From Catenaria anguillulae PL171 (taxonomy: Eukaryota > Blastocladiomycota > Blastocladiomycetes > Blastocladiales > Catenariaceae), in NCBI GenBank assembly GCA_002102555.1, contig MCFL01000038.1, forward strand, positions 169,807 to 233,806: a stretch of DNA of 64,000 nucleotides. Reading direction: 5' to 3'. Below are positions 10,919 through 23,390 of this stretch, piece by piece; the stretch's first letter is position 1; each line of letters begins with the position of its first letter. Position numbers and translations under genes: made by a program. Under the pieces are notes generated by a model. That model saw only the letters and a program-made list of their open reading frames with translations, did not search any database and was not told where the DNA came from.

Positions 10919-13900
10919 TTACGGCCTGGGTGGCCTCCTCTTGTTCCCACCTTGCCCTTGACGACGCGATGGATTGGAAGGCAGTGGCGGTGACGGCGGC
11001 AGGGTGGGCGAACTGTTTCGGTCAGAAATCGTCCGATCTGGAGACCTTGATTGCGGCCTACTATCCCCGCGCTGCCACGGAGCCGAGCTCGAAGGACGGC
11101 TTGATGCGGCGCTTCCAAAGATGGACGCTGGCAAAGAACCGGGACGGTAGACGGCTGGCTGACCCGATCCAGGCGCATACACGCCGGGCGGCGGAGGCGG
11201 GCAGTCGACATGCATCGAGCAAGTGCCAGGAAAGCCAGAGTGGTTGGGCTGCGCGTGCTGCTGGGCCGACGTCTCGTAACTGCGTGCCCGAAGAAGGGCA
11301 GGGTATTGCAGGCATTTCTGTCGGGACAGACCAAGCAGCCATCAGCCATGAAGAATCACAACATCAAGTGCGCCCGAGAATGCATCACACAGGAGATTCA
11401 TCAACGAACCAAACACATGGGCCGAATCTCCTCCTTTGGTAATATAACATTTGCCCCACACCTCAAACAAGGCATGTTGGCGTCTACCTTCTTGGGAGTC
11501 TTGTGCCGCCGTTCCCACATGGCGCACGCATTGCACAAGAGGGTCTTCCTCTCGAGTTTTGACCACCGCCACCCACAAGACTCGTCTGTATAGCAGTTGC
11601 GACAAAACGGTGGGCCCTTGAGCGCTCGCTCGGCCTGCTTTGCCCGCTTTTGCATCTTTTTTCTCCGTTTGTCCGTCATGCGCGGTCGGCCCGTCCATGT
11701 CCATTCTTGATCGCTGTCGTACAGATCCTCCTCGTCGCTGTCCTCAATAATGACCGGCTGCCAACGCTTAGGGCCGGGTTTCGAGTTACATCGATCGTGA
11801 ATAGCATTCAGAATGTGGGGAGGGATCGGGTAGAGCTCTTGAGGCGGCGCTGGAGGTTCAGCTCTGGGATGATGCAGTTGCGCAGTGTGGTTGCTAGTGA
11901 GAGCTGGAATTGAGTTGTCCTCGATAGGTGTTGGAGGTGGAGGGTGCTGACGAGTTGAACTGGACGGATTCCGAGCAGCCCATTGGCCAGTAAACGATGG
12001 CGACGTGAATGCAGCAACATAGCGGGTCGGAACCGGTTGTGATTGCATTCCTTGCTTTTGCTGAATGGCTGTAACGGCAGAAACTTGCCGAATCACGCCC
12101 GAAAAGTGTTGTGCGTTATGACGGGCGGCGCTGCCAGGTGGGAATGACGTAAACGACGGCGATTGCGGGCCAGGCGATGAGATGCTCGGCTTGTTCCAAT
12201 CAGAAACTTGCGAATGGCCGGCCGGCGTCACCGACGGCTGTGGTGGAAATAGGCTTGTCGAGGATGATACGCCACGGAATGCGGAAGTGAATTGCCGAGC
12301 GGTGGATCGTGAGGTTGATGCAGACGAGGTTGATTGGGCAGGAGAGGTACGCGAGGGATGCGTTGGTGACAGAGAACCCAAGTTTATCGGCAGTGAAAGA
12401 AGCGCAGAATCATCATGCGAAGAAGTGCTTGGGCTCGCGCTCGGTGGATCGGGTTCTGGATGACCAGAGTCACTATCTCTGCTATGGTTGGTCTGATTCG
12501 CCGACGCGGAATTGGACAGCAAAGATTCACGCGTTGATTCTCTCCGCTCAGGTGTGCGAGCTGAATCTTTCTGCTCATTTGCGGCAGCACCTGACGCGCT
12601 GTCGGTGGAAGCGGACTTGTGTTTTGGAGGCCTGCCGCGGCGAGAGGGAAGCTTTGGTTGGCCAGTCAAGAGTCCAGATTGAACGGCCTCGCTTGCCTTG
12701 ATGCGCAAATACGTATTGCCTGGTGGACGTCCACGACGAACCGGCACATTGGGATCGCGCTCCTCGTCAACGAGAATAATGGGCTGCATAGGCGCGGGAG
12801 GGGCCCCTGGCGTTGACGGTTGCGACATTGGCGTTGGTTGGGTCTTCAGCCAAGCTGTCGAGGGCGATGAATGTGCTAGTGGAGCGGATGCTGGTGACAG
12901 GCGCGGATCAGATGGCTCGAAAAGCTGTTGTCTCTGCATGACTAGCTCATCGTTTTGCGGTTGCACATGGGAATTACGATCTTGAGAGTCGACAGTCATG
13001 AAATCGTTATCAGTCTCACCACCCATTGCAGCCGAGTCAACACGAGGAATTGGTGGGCTTTGGTTCAGGTCGGACACCATGGGGTCGTCTGGATCGTCCA
13101 TGATGTGTCTGGGCTGAGTTGCGACAGCTGCAAGGGCGGGAGACGACCGTTGCGAGGTTGGTGATGTGTCCGCGACAGAAAATGACTGTTCGGGTGTTGG
13201 TGAACCTGGTGGTGATTGTCGTAGCGAGAGAACCAAGGAAGGATCGGATGAAATATTCGACTGCTTCAACGGTGCTGCTGGCTCTTTTTGGAGCTGCTGT
13301 TGTTGAGCGAATTCAGTACTGGAATCGTTGTCAACATCCATCGAATCCAATTGGGGTTCCATGGTGCCCTGGTCGTTGCTTGGGACCCGCCAAGGTGGAC
13401 GTGTCTCGACTGTGGGCGCTTGTGTTTGGGACTCGTCAGCGCTCATTGCGTCGGGCGATGCAACTGCTTCAGACCCCTCAACCACTGCTTTGGCTCTCCT
13501 CCGACTCTTTCGACTTGACCGCCGCCGCGCTTTTGGCTGATCCAATCCCGAGTCTTTTTGCACTCCGCTAGCCTTTTCAATGTGCAAGTCAGACACACCT
13601 GCCATGCTCTCTGACGTCGTCTCTTGGTCGCTGGAAGCTGAAGGTTGTCGCTGGCGCTTGCGATTAAACCTGGTCCTTGAAGCGAGATGACTTCTGTCTC
13701 CGGAATCGCCTGCTCCCTGTACGTCGTCAGACTTCTTGTACCGCTGCCTTATTGGTGAAGACCGGATCGCGTCCTGCTCTGCTTGTCGACGAGTTCGCAG
13801 CCGAGAGCTTGCATTTTCCGAATCCACGCTGGGTCCAGCAGCGTTCAATGTCGAATCAATGATTGGTTCGGGCTCGATCGGTAATGATCCAGTCGAGCGT

Positions 13901-16900
13901 GCAATGCGAGTTGAGCGACGGACCCGTTTCGGAGGAGGAGATGGCGGGTCGGCAATTGTAGGATTCTCCGATTCGGAACCAGAGTCTGTGCCGGCGCTGG
14001 GCATGCGTTGCTCATGAATGTGGCCTCGGTCGTCCTCGAGCTGCTCAATTGGATCATTATCGTGGTCAGTCACAATGCGGTGGGTTGACTCCAACTGTGT
14101 GTCAGACTTGGTCTCCTCTGCGTCTCCCGACTCAACGAGCCCCTGTTGCTCATCGGCCTCATCAGCACAACCTTCCTTGTGCCCATCCTCCTCCTCCACC
14201 TGCATTTCATGATACGTATTGCACCCGCCGAGTGGCTCGGGCAGGTCCGGCTCCTTGGACTCTAGTCGCAGCCCAAAGAGCTCCGCGCCAGTCCCGTCAA
14301 GATCGCCCTGCTCCCCTTCCATCTCGGAATCTTCATGCTGTGCGGACGCTTCGGGCTCTTCAAAAGGTTCTGGATGCTCTGGCTCAAGCTGCTCCTTGTT
14401 TGGTTCTGACCCTTGACCTGTTATGGGCGCCACCTCGCTCGGGTCAGCCAATACAATCCGTTCTTGATGCACGGAGGCAGTGTTGGCAAGCTGCATTTCC
14501 TCCTCGAAATCCTCCCGCAGCTCATGCCGCGTTGACCCCGGCGGAGGTGGCCCCTCTGATACAATGCACTGCTTGTCCTTGTCCTTGCCCTTGCCCTTGG
14601 CAGAATCCAACATCCGTTTGCGCTTTCGTGAAGCAACAGACGCTGCAGCCGCTCGACGCGCATTCGCACACCGTATCGCACGCGCAATCTGCTCGTTGTT
14701 CATACCTGTGGTATCCACCCCCAAGTCGGCAGCCGTAAGCTTTGGTCCGCGACGCCGACCAGACACATTGCTTTCCTTGAGAGGTGCATCGGCAGCTGCC
14801 GGTTCCATGGTCTGGTCAACACTCTCATCGGCCACTTCTCGCTCCTTGCCCTCTTCATTCCCTGAGCATGCTGCGGTTCCCTGCTCACCCGCCTCGATTC
14901 CTTCCATGGCATCATCATGTTGCTCTGCAATTCCGCCAGCCGCGCCTTCATCCAATACGAGCTCATCCATTCCGCTCGCGCGCTGCTCCGCAACCACCGG
15001 CGCCTGCACCTGCGAAGCATTCAACCTCAACAACCGCCTCTTTTCTGCCCTTTCTGCCCTCGTATCCCGAGTCACCTGCGCGGCTTCACGCTTTTGCTTG
15101 CGCGTCGCCGCCGCGAGCAACGCGCGCTGCCGATACTTTTCGCGCTGGGCGTCCAACGCTGGATCCTCCTGTTGCGGCTGCGAGGGTGGTGCCGTGGAGT
15201 GTCGAGGAGCACGGCGAATGCCCTTTGGTGGCTTTTGCTTGGCTGGTACGTGACGTGGTGGCGCGTCAGCCAAGTCTGCGTCACTTCCATTGTCGTTATT
15301 GTCGTCTTCGCTGTCACAGTTGTGCGTTCGCAGGTGTGACTCGGGGCGGAGAGCGAGCATGGGCGACATGGGTGAAGAGAATGCGCTAAAGACGGACGAG
15401 TGCATGGGAGGAAGAGGTCCGAGCGGTCCAATGTCTGAGACACCAGATGCGCTGAGAGATGCCATCATTGGTGGTGGTGGAGGCGGAACAGGTGCATAGT
15501 GTTGAGGATACATTTGGTTGTTTGACGCATAACAGTATCCGTTCGGTGGTGGCGGGTATTGACATTGCACTGCATACGGGTCGGGAATATGTGTTGTGGC
15601 AGCCGTCTTGTCTTGGCCAAAGCCGGCATCTCGCGTGTGCACCGTGTGTGAGGATGAGTGAAACGGCGAGTGCGGTCTTGACGTGCTGGCAGTGTCCGAG
15701 GCGACAAGCTTGATACTGGCGAGATTCAATGCGGCCGCAAGCGCCTCCAATTTATCCTTGGTCGGATGGTCCATGATGATGACCATGCGATTTGGGTCGT
15801 TCATGTTGGACTGGATCTGGATTGTAGCTGGCGGCGGCGGCGGTGGCGGTGGAGGTGAGATTGAGTGGTTGAACGGTCCACTTGGTGGATATGCGCTCCG
15901 GTGATGTGCGGGATACTGAGAATGGTTCGGACAAGGGGGGTTTGAAGCTTGCGGGTGAGAATAAGCGTAGCTTGAAACTTGGTTGCCAGTGGAGGTGGTT
16001 GCAGGAGCAGATGGTGGGAACTGGGAATTGTGTGAATGATGGCACGACTGAGCAAATGGGGGTACTTGAACATATGTCATGGGCGTTGCATGCGAAGAGT
16101 CCAAATGCTGCTCGGGCCACGCTGAAGTGGAAGGGTAACCAGCTTGGCCGAGCCCGTTAGAAAATGGCATGGATACGCCGTGATGAGACGAAGGAAGCCA
16201 GGGCCGCATAAACTCGGCATGGCCCATGTTGGTCGCTGGTGGCTGGGCCGGATCAAGCAGCTTGGCAGCCTCTGCCGAGGCCGTCGCCGACGAATTCACT
16301 GCGTCCAAGGTCCACTGCGCCGTGGTGGATAGGTGCGAAAACACGGCGCGGTCGGCATAACTGGGGACATCACGGCTATGACTCGGCGGCGAAGGGAACT
16401 CGATTGTCGAGTCTACTTGCATGTCATCCTCGGCTTGGGTGTCGTTTATGTACGACTCGCTGGCCAAACGATGGCGAGGCGTGTTCGCGCTCGATGAATC
16501 ATTCCGTAGCTGCAAGAGCAATTCTGGTAGCCATAGCCCGGAATCTGCCTTGGCGGGTGTGATACAGTTGGAACTGAGATTTGAGCCAGAGGATGGGAAT
16601 ACGTCCGCTGAAGGACAGAATGAAGCCGGAGAGGTGTCTGTCCAGCAATGTTGCATGGTGAGGCACTCATTATACCCCTGATTGTGCATGTGCGCCCCCA
16701 CCAACGAACGGGACGTACCACCCTCGTCATCGTCCTCGTCCTCGGAGCCCGTGCACCCATGATACCAAGAATCCCATGAGTAGATGGGTGACACTCGCCC
16801 TCCGACTGGTTCATATCCGACACCACTGGCGGTCATATGTTGCTGTATTATATCAGATCCATGGCGGGCTGCGCCGCCGTTCGCGAAATCTTTCTGAGAT

Positions 16901-17382
16901 TCGCTGTGATCGTTGTGGGAATCACTTGGAGCGACATCTGCAACCTTGCGTTTTGAACGAGAACGACGTCTAGCCTCTGTCCTTTGTGCCGATGACACCT
17001 TGGATTTCATTTCCGGTTTGGCGGCAGCCGATTGCCTCGATCCGCTATTGTCAGGCACATCGGTTTGCTTTTTGCGCCGTGGTTTACGTGCCGCCGCAGC
17101 AGCCGTAGGGGCGGCCGACTGTGTCGCTGATGCATCCGTAGATGTAGACCGAGATGTTGGCGACGACGACGATGGGCCAGTTTGTCGTGTAGTAGTTCGT
17201 CGGCTCGATCGTGTTGACGATGATGCTGGCGCTAATTCGGATGCGAGCTGAGCTGATTCACTTGTGGCAGTCGACGACGCTGCGGATCGCCTCGCGGTAC
17301 TGCGATTGGCTCGTTTTGGTGGTTCTGGGTCGCCGCTTTCGTTGGCACTTGACCGCCCGCGACGGGAACGGCTCGCTGTCAT
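10919..17382 (-). CDS. Giant GATA-type zinc-finger protein, about 2123 aa, two exons
   Basis: The first exon runs from the ATG at 17382 to 11410 and encodes 1991 residues. Most are disordered, with Arg/Ser/Thr-, Gln-, Pro- and acid-rich tracts and several AT-hook-like GRP cores (RRGRPP twice, RRGPK). At residues 1927-1953 is a GATA-like finger (CRNCYTDESCGWRW...LCNAC). Without splicing the frame ends six bases past 11410. A GTTCGT donor at 11409 and a CGACAG acceptor allow an in-phase exon 11317-10919 that adds 132 residues. This splice turns CLRCG...RPMCL into a second CxxC-x14-CxxC motif (C1972, C1975, C1990, C1993), strong support for the exon. The protein is presumably a nuclear DNA-binding regulator. 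The GATA loop is longer than the canonical 17-18 residues and lacks the usual TPLWR sequence, so its DNA specificity is uncertain. Confidence 0.82.
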
Positions 17383-18172
17383 GTTGACTTGGTTTCGCAA
17401 GCGATGACGACGATGACGATGATGGATCGGTTCTACAAGGTATCAGCTTGATGTTGCACGGTTGGCTGGAGCGGGATGAGTCACACGCAAATGAAGAAAC
17501 GATTCGAGAAGTACGGCATTGATAGCCAGCAATAGGGGTAGCATGAAGAACACAACCATGACAACACGTAAACGGAAATGTGGATGGCGATCGCAAGGGA
17601 AAAGGGAAGCGGAAAAGCACATACGAAAATTCGAGTCACGGAATACGATGACTGTTGGGTGAAAGTACTCGTTGCTTAAAGTGTATGATTGTATAGTGTG
17701 ATATTGACAAGTGTATGCCCCGGTCGGATTCGCTTGAGTGACGATGGACGCGAGTCGATTGCGAAATAAGGCGATTCAACCATCCCAGACAACTTTGGTT
17801 AGTGATATGCCGACCGAGAGGACAGATTGAATGTTGACTGAGCAAGTACCAGATCTTTCAACCCAAAAACTTGTTCCGGCATAAAAGGATTGAATGTGGG
17901 TCGCCGCATGGACACCCAGACAGCCACATTCTAGTTCAGGTTGTTTCTTTTGACACGCTTGACACTCACGCGCGAAGGCGGCTCGCTTTTCCAAGACAGA
18001 GCGATATCATCTCGAACAATTCGATTCAGGTAGGAAGTGAAAGTCAACAAGGGTGTCAAGAACATTATGTATCTCGGGAAAATGTTCCCACGCATCTTTG
18101 TCTGGACAAGACAACGAATACAAATCAATCAAACTACAAATGTACACCACCGCAGCCCTCGGCTCCGCTCAC
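17383..18172. other. Intergenic upstream of the GATA gene
   Basis: Only short ORFs are present with no recognised domain. The region carries the GATA gene promoter and, at its right end, the 3' end of the triple-repeat protein gene. Confidence 0.5.
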
Positions 18173-19201
18173 TCAGCACAAGTTTGCCGACTGCATCACA
18201 TTAATGGCCGCATCGACATACACATCAGCGCCATACACATCGCCCTGATGATGCGCATTCACGCTCGATTGCTGGACAGCCGTTTGCAAAGCATCGTCGC
18301 CCGGCATGGGGAACGGCATGATGGAAAACTCGCCCGGCTGCAATGCATTCGTGTGTCCAACGTGCAACTGCGACGAGTCGCCACCGTTGAGTGCAACTTG
18401 CATGTGGTCCAATTGGTTGGCATCGGCCACGGGCAAGATGGTGAATTGGCCCTCGCCCACTTGGTCGGCGCGGCCAGTGAAGCCGTCCACGGGGGCCGTG
18501 TCGCGTTGCACGACGCCGTTGTGCGTGATGACACCGTTTTCGTCAATCGACATGGATGAGGAGCCAGACACCTCTTGTTGCTGTTGCTGTTGAGGCTGTT
18601 GTTGTTGTTGCTGCTGCTGGTCGCCGGCAAACGGCAAAATGGTAAACTCGCCCTCGCCAACCTGGTCGGTACGTCCCGTGAATCCATCGACCGGGTCGCG
18701 CTGCTGAACCACTTGGCCGTTTTGGGTAATCACGCCGTTCTCGTCAATCGAAATGGACGACGAGCCTGACACCTCTTGCTGCTGCTGTTGCTGTTGCTGT
18801 TGCTGAGCACCCGAGTCCTGGTTGTAACGCGCCGTCGACGATGCAACAGGCCCGTCGCCGGTGACAATGGGCAAAATGGTGAATTCGCCTTGACCGACTT
18901 GGTCTGCGCGGCCGGTGAAGCCGTCCACGGGGTTTTGCTGGACAACGCCATTGTGCGTGACAACGCCATTGGCGTCGATGGAAATGGACGACGAGCCAGA
19001 GACTTCTTGGTATTGTTGCTGTTGATGCTGGTTTTGGTATTGGTGCTGTTGGTGTTGCTGGTATTGGTCCTGGTTTTGGTGTTGATATTGGTTCTGTTGG
19101 TGCTCTTGGCGGTGGTGGCCATGGGAATGGTGCGAGTGCGAGTGGCCGTGTGCATGGCCGTAGCCGTGGGAGTGAGAGTGCGAAGCGTGTCCGTAGGTCA
19201 T
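18173..19201 (-). CDS. His-rich, polyQ, triple-repeat protein, 342 aa
   Basis: A single exon starts at the ATG at 19201. Residues 1-30 are dominated by His, Gly and Ser (HSHSHGYGHAHGHSHSHHSH). They are followed by a Gln/His/Tyr/Asn-rich stretch to residue 65. Three near-identical units follow at residues 66-111, 143-190 and 210-257. Each has the form EVSGSSSxSIDxNGVxTxNG, then PVDGFTGRxDQVGxGxFTILP. The units are separated by linkers that are mostly polyglutamine in the second and third cases. A shortened fourth echo (LQPGEFSIMPFP) lies near the C-terminus. There is no signal peptide or membrane segment. The His-rich head could bind metal ions, but that is only a composition-based guess. I recognise no family. 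A TATA-like box lies about 130 bp upstream. Confidence 0.8.
   Translation of the reverse strand: MTYGHASHSHSHGYGHAHGHSHSHHSHGHHRQEHQQNQYQHQNQDQYQQHQQHQYQNQHQQQQYQEVSGSSSISIDANGVVTHNGVVQQNPVDGFTGRADQVGQGEFTILPIVTGDGPVASSTARYNQDSGAQQQQQQQQQQEVSGSSSISIDENGVITQNGQVVQQRDPVDGFTGRTDQVGEGEFTILPFAGDQQQQQQQQPQQQQQQEVSGSSSMSIDENGVITHNGVVQRDTAPVDGFTGRADQVGEGQFTILPVADANQLDHMQVALNGGDSSQLHVGHTNALQPGEFSIMPFPMPGDDALQTAVQQSSVNAHHQGDVYGADVYVDAAINVMQSANLC
18431..19006 (-). repeat. Three tandem coding repeats of about 46-48 codons with variable linkers
   Basis: The units occupy roughly 19006-18869, 18775-18632 and 18574-18431 on -. They are nearly identical in protein. Linkers differ in length, and the second and third contain CAG/CAA runs that are likely to vary in length between strains. 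Confidence 0.85.
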
Positions 19202-20320
19202 GGTGTATGGATGGAATCAAGGAAAGGGTGAAGCGAGAGACGTGACCGGCGCAACGGGAAGTGTGAGGTATGGGGTGTCTGGTAATGGGGACTTATGAGA
19301 TGTGTTGTTGCTTTCAAGGGGTGGAGTCACTTTATATGCATCGCACTTCATTGGTCAACAGTAAGTATCATTGACGGACCGTGACATGCATGCGTACATT
19401 CGACGCCTCCGACAGCAGAAGCGGACGCGGTCTTCAAGTTGTCCAGCCCGCCGCATCCGCATCCGCAGCGGTCACATCTTCAGATTACCAGCCAGTCACC
19501 ACACAAGCCGAATTGCAAAATGCGGCCAAAATGACCACTCTCCATGGCCACCAACCCACAAGCTTGCCAACAAAAATCTCCGACCAGCAAGCCAAGTGTC
19601 ATTTGTTCCGTTGCACAAGTCAATTGCAACAGTCATGAAAGTCATACGGCAGCGGCTGTCATGAACGGCCAAGGTTCCAGAACCACCCTTCCATTTCCTC
19701 CTCTGGGTTGCAACCCACAAGTAAACAAATAAACATTGAAGCGTTGGCCCCTTGGGTTGTATTCGGCGAAGGTGACATGCGTGAATGTGAGAAATGGAAT
19801 GAGTAGAGCTGGCATGAGTGCAACATTCATTCAATCAACATGATTGACAAGGAAAACAGAACAACTTGAAATTAGTAGACACGGAGCTTGACCACAAAAA
19901 GAAGAGACAGGGAGAAAACGGCAAGCGTAGAAAGGTAAAGTGGTAGTGCGGGAAAAACAGACACCAAAGAAGAGTGTGGCAAACGAGAGGCAATTGCATG
20001 TGAGATTATGAAAAAGAAGGCGGCAGGAGGTTTTGTGCAGAAATGTACATGATGCGAAGGGAAAGAGGAGAAGAGGGAGGGGAAAAGGAAAAGAATCACA
20101 GTGAATGATGAAAAGAAAAAGAGAGATAAAGTGTTTGTCAAGTGAGAAAGAAAAGAAAGTGAGCAAAGACGGAAAACGAACGAAACAGAGACGAAATAAC
20201 ACAAGTGAGTACGATGGCAGAGCAATCAATAACCAAACCCTCCCCTGCCCGCGACCGTTGCTGGCCGTTACAGACGTGCTACCCATAGTCCCCAACCAGC
20301 TGGCTCAAATGTGACCGGAC
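19202..20320. other. Intergenic; purine-rich on + between 19.85 and 20.2 kb
   Basis: No family-level coding signal. Bases 19860-20190 are strongly A/G-rich on + (many gaaaag and gagaaa strings). This produces long but meaningless Phe/Ser/Leu-rich ORFs on -. It probably contains the 3' untranslated region of the RGS gene. Confidence 0.5.
19330..19336 (-). promoter_or_regulatory. TATA box candidate for the triple-repeat protein gene
   Basis: The - strand reads GCATATAAAGTG here. The TATAAAG core lies about 130 bp upstream of the ATG at 19201. Position and sequence fit a core promoter; no other evidence is available. Confidence 0.5.
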
Positions 20321-21661
20321 CTATGCCGAGGCTGGCGATGACCCTGTTGCCTGTTGTGCATACTGTACCAAATCGGCGCCCAGCATGGTAATCGCAAACC
20401 CTTGCAGCATCCTCCGCAAAAGCGCCTTCCTGACCTGCGGATCCATCAAATGGCCCATCCCACCGCTCCCATTGGCCGCAGACGCCAAATCCACCTCCCT
20501 GGTCCGTTCGTTGGGCGACGACACGGACGACGACGGAGCCGACCCGTGGCCCGACCCACCGGAGGGTCCATGCCTCTGGACCTCGACGGGCGGACTGGGC
20601 GACCTGTCCAGAGCAGCCTCTGCAGCGGCCGACGGCTGTGCAACAAGCCCTTCACGATGCATGTACTCTGCGAGAACCAGTAGTGCAGCGTGTTTTGCAT
20701 CGGCCGTGTACATTTGCGCGCCCGAATGGTCCTCAACCACGGTGGCGGCGCGCAGCTCGCGTACCATGCGCGGATAAAGTGGTGACGAGCGGGTAAACTT
20801 GGCATAGCTCGATTCGAGAAGCAGCATGACGGCGGATTTGGCCGGGTCAAAAAGTGAGCGCAAGGCCGCAGCCATGGACGAAGGTGGGGGAAGGTTGGCA
20901 GACGCGGGCGAGTTGAGGGCAAGCTGTTGTTGCTGGGAGGCAATGGTGGCCCACGCACGGCCAAGGCGTGCCAGTTCAGAGATGACGTGACGGCGGACAC
21001 GGTCATCAATGTTGACTTCAAGGTATGCGCCGCGGCCCAAGTAGGTTTCGAAGACGGCGTACGCGGCTTGCAGGTGGGACTGAGCGTCCGTGAATGGGGT
21101 CGCTTCGTAGCGTTCAACCTCCAGCACGAAAAACTGCCACGTACAACGGGTTGCGAGAGACGCGCGATTTCAAAAGCAGCGGAACGAGCGAGCAAGCAAG
21201 CGAATGCAAAAACAACAAACACACACAGCCACAAAGCAAGGGTAAACACAAGGCACTCATTGCGTTAGTTTGTAAAATCTAAGAGTCATGAACGAATGAA
21301 GGCAGCGGCGCACCAAATTCTCAGAGGCATAGTCGTCGAGCAAAGCGTGCAAAAAGTAACAAAGTGGCAGCTTTGAGTGAACGATGGCCTTGAATCCTTC
21401 CGAAATGACCTCGTCCACGCTCACATCGACGGGCGGGGTCGACCCAAAGAACTGCAGCAGCTTCTTTGCCTTTGTGGACTGCCGCCGCTTGTACATGTTT
21501 TCTGACGACGTGGACGAGGATGGGGTGCCGGCACCCATGAGCGGGCCGAGCGGGACGGTTGCGGCTGCCGAGGTGGACGACGTGGTCCGTGCAGGCGCGG
21601 GGGCCTCGGTCGAGTGCGAGTAGGAAGAGTGTGGGGAGTGAGGGGCGGCGGCGGTGGCCAT
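20321..21661 (-). CDS. RGS-domain protein (regulator of G-protein signalling), 386 aa
   Basis: Two exons, 21661-21314 and 21133-20321, join in phase 0 across a 180-nt intron with a GTGCGC donor and a GGCAG acceptor. The splice creates the RGS hallmark ENLFFVLEVERY (family pattern ENLxFWxxVExF). The start is the ATG at 21661 (MATAAAP). Residues 1-55 are Ser/Thr/Pro-rich. The RGS fold starts with KKLLQFFGS and runs through ASENL, the helix AYAVFETYL, and VNIDDRVRRHVIS. It closes with FDPAKSAVMLLLESSYAKFTRSS. RGS proteins accelerate GTP hydrolysis by G-alpha subunits and so damp receptor signalling. Beyond the domain is a Ser/Pro-rich linker and a helical C-terminus with two hydrophobic stretches. 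A partner receptor cannot be named, though a 7TM-like gene lies at 42376-44014. Confidence 0.87.
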
Positions 21662-22681
21662 GTTGGTTTCGGTTAGGGTTCGGGTGGGTTGCAAGGGTCG
21701 GCGTGGTCAGATGGGGTGCAGCGAGCGTGCGAGCCGTCGTCGAGAAGGGAGCGTGTGAGTGGAGGCCGCAGATGTTTGGAGAATGACGATGCAGCCGTCG
21801 AGTCAATCGTGTCGGGCGGAATGCGTCGAGTCACTGTAATCGGAAGGGGTCGCAATGCATGTGCTTTTAGGCCTGCAGGATGGATACGAACAGGAGTTGA
21901 GTTGGAGCGAGGTTGCAATTGTAAATATTTGCTCCAAATCAAACCAAAAGCAAAGTGAATATCAATATGTACTGAGGATGTGAGTGCGGGGGATCAACTT
22001 AGGCCGATGCTGCCGAACAAGAAAGGGCTGGTGGTGCTCGACACAACAAGTAAGTATATGAAAGGAAATTGTGATATGTACTTGCACGCTCCAGCCGATC
22101 CGTCCCATCATCACAACCCGTCGGCTCATGGATCCTTGGCTCGGCCAAGGCTCGGCCGCTATCATGCAAGTGTCTTTCTCGCGAAATGGAAATGAAGACG
22201 TGCTTGACAAAATTGAGCGAGGCTTAGCTCATATTGTTCCCACGCTTGCACGCATGCCTTCATCTAACCATTTTCTTGGTTGACATGGACATGACGGTGG
22301 GTCACACTGGCAGGTTGAACAAAGTTAACTCTTGAATTTTGAATTGCTCGCCTTTGCCTTTGAGTGTGACTCCCCATGTTATCTTCCGTAAGCAACTCTC
22401 GAAAAACCATTGACCACACCGGCACGACAACTCGCCGGCCAACGCATCCCTGAGATTTTGCGAGACAACACAGGCTGCGGCATTACGATGGCGGCATGCA
22501 GGGGTCGAAATCAGCGAGGATGTCGGCAGCTGAGGTCGGTTCGGGGCAACGCCATCAGCGGCTCGTGCTCGTCCTTGAAAGTGACAGCCTCTTCAATACA
22601 TAGCAGGTGACAACTTTATTATGATACAAGTCAGAACACGATAGAGAAACTAGTAAATTCATATTGCCCGACAGAATCACC
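21662..22681. other. Intergenic between the RGS and CZIB genes
   Basis: No recognised gene. The left end is the RGS promoter and the right end is the 3' side of the CZIB gene. Short ORFs here have no domain signature. Confidence 0.5.
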
Positions 22682-23390
22682 TCAATCAAGCACCCCACCC
22701 CACCTGGACACATCCCGATTCTTCCTCCCCGCATTCTTGCGCGCCGCCTTTTCCTTGTCCTTCATCTTTGCATTCTCGCTCGCATACGCGTCCGCCTCGG
22801 GCCGCAAATGCTCGGGCAGGTCAAAGCCCAAGATGCGCTCGACACTTGTCTCAATGTCGGTGATTTCAATGGCGTGCCCGGCCAACTGCACCGACCAGGA
22901 TCCAGGCGACAGGTCAATGTTGGTCCAGGTGGACGTGGGCGGGTCGGACGACGGGGTCAAGATGTCGGCGCTCGCAACAACCGTCCATCCGTCCTCAATG
23001 TGCCATTCTTTGATTTCAATGTCTTGGCAGTCAAAGGCGATGAGCGGCAGGTCAGCGTCTTCGTATTCCTTGATTGGATCTTGCACAACCGCTGTGGAGT
23101 GAACAAACATATGTAATCGTGTGAGAAATGCAGGATAGAGAAGGAGGACACAGGAAAAGATCAATAGTACTGATTGATCCGCTCTTGCCACATCCACGGC
23201 AACGCATGGCAAACGTGGGCGGCATGCCGCGCTTTCGGGCCATGCGCTTGTTTGGAATGTGGACAGGGGAGTCGTGGACGTGTCGGCAAAGTGGGCATTC
23301 AATGGTGACTTTCCAGTGCGAGATGGACGCAGGGTACAGGTGGTCGATGTTGTCGAAATTGGCGGCGAGGTGCAAGGCGTAGACGACCAT
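22682..23390 (-). CDS. CZIB: CXXC zinc-binding UPF0587 protein (CZIB/C1orf123 family), 209 aa
   Basis: Exons 23390-23171 and 23091-22682 join in phase across a 79-nt intron (GTACTA...CCACAG). The start MVVYALHLAANFDNIDHLYP matches the family opening (KIALQLKATLENVTNLRP in animals). The two zinc ligand pairs are CPLC near residue 33 and CRGC near residue 67. They are followed by KSGSI and, across the splice, TVVQDPIKEYEDADLPLIAF, which matches the family's strand pattern. The C-terminal 45 residues are Lys/Arg-rich and extend beyond the roughly 160-aa human protein. The family is a small soluble zinc protein whose molecular role is poorly defined. I am confident in the family and not in any function. 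Confidence 0.85.

Noticed and set aside
12000-16500. Possible second gene on + opposite the GATA protein
   Set aside because: The + strand ORFs are short and shadow the long - frame. The - frame has consistent low-complexity protein character over 6 kb.
19860-20295. Phe/Leu/Ser-rich ORFs on - resembling membrane proteins
   Set aside because: They arise from a purine-rich + strand. The hydrophobicity is a composition artefact and there is no ordered TM/loop pattern.
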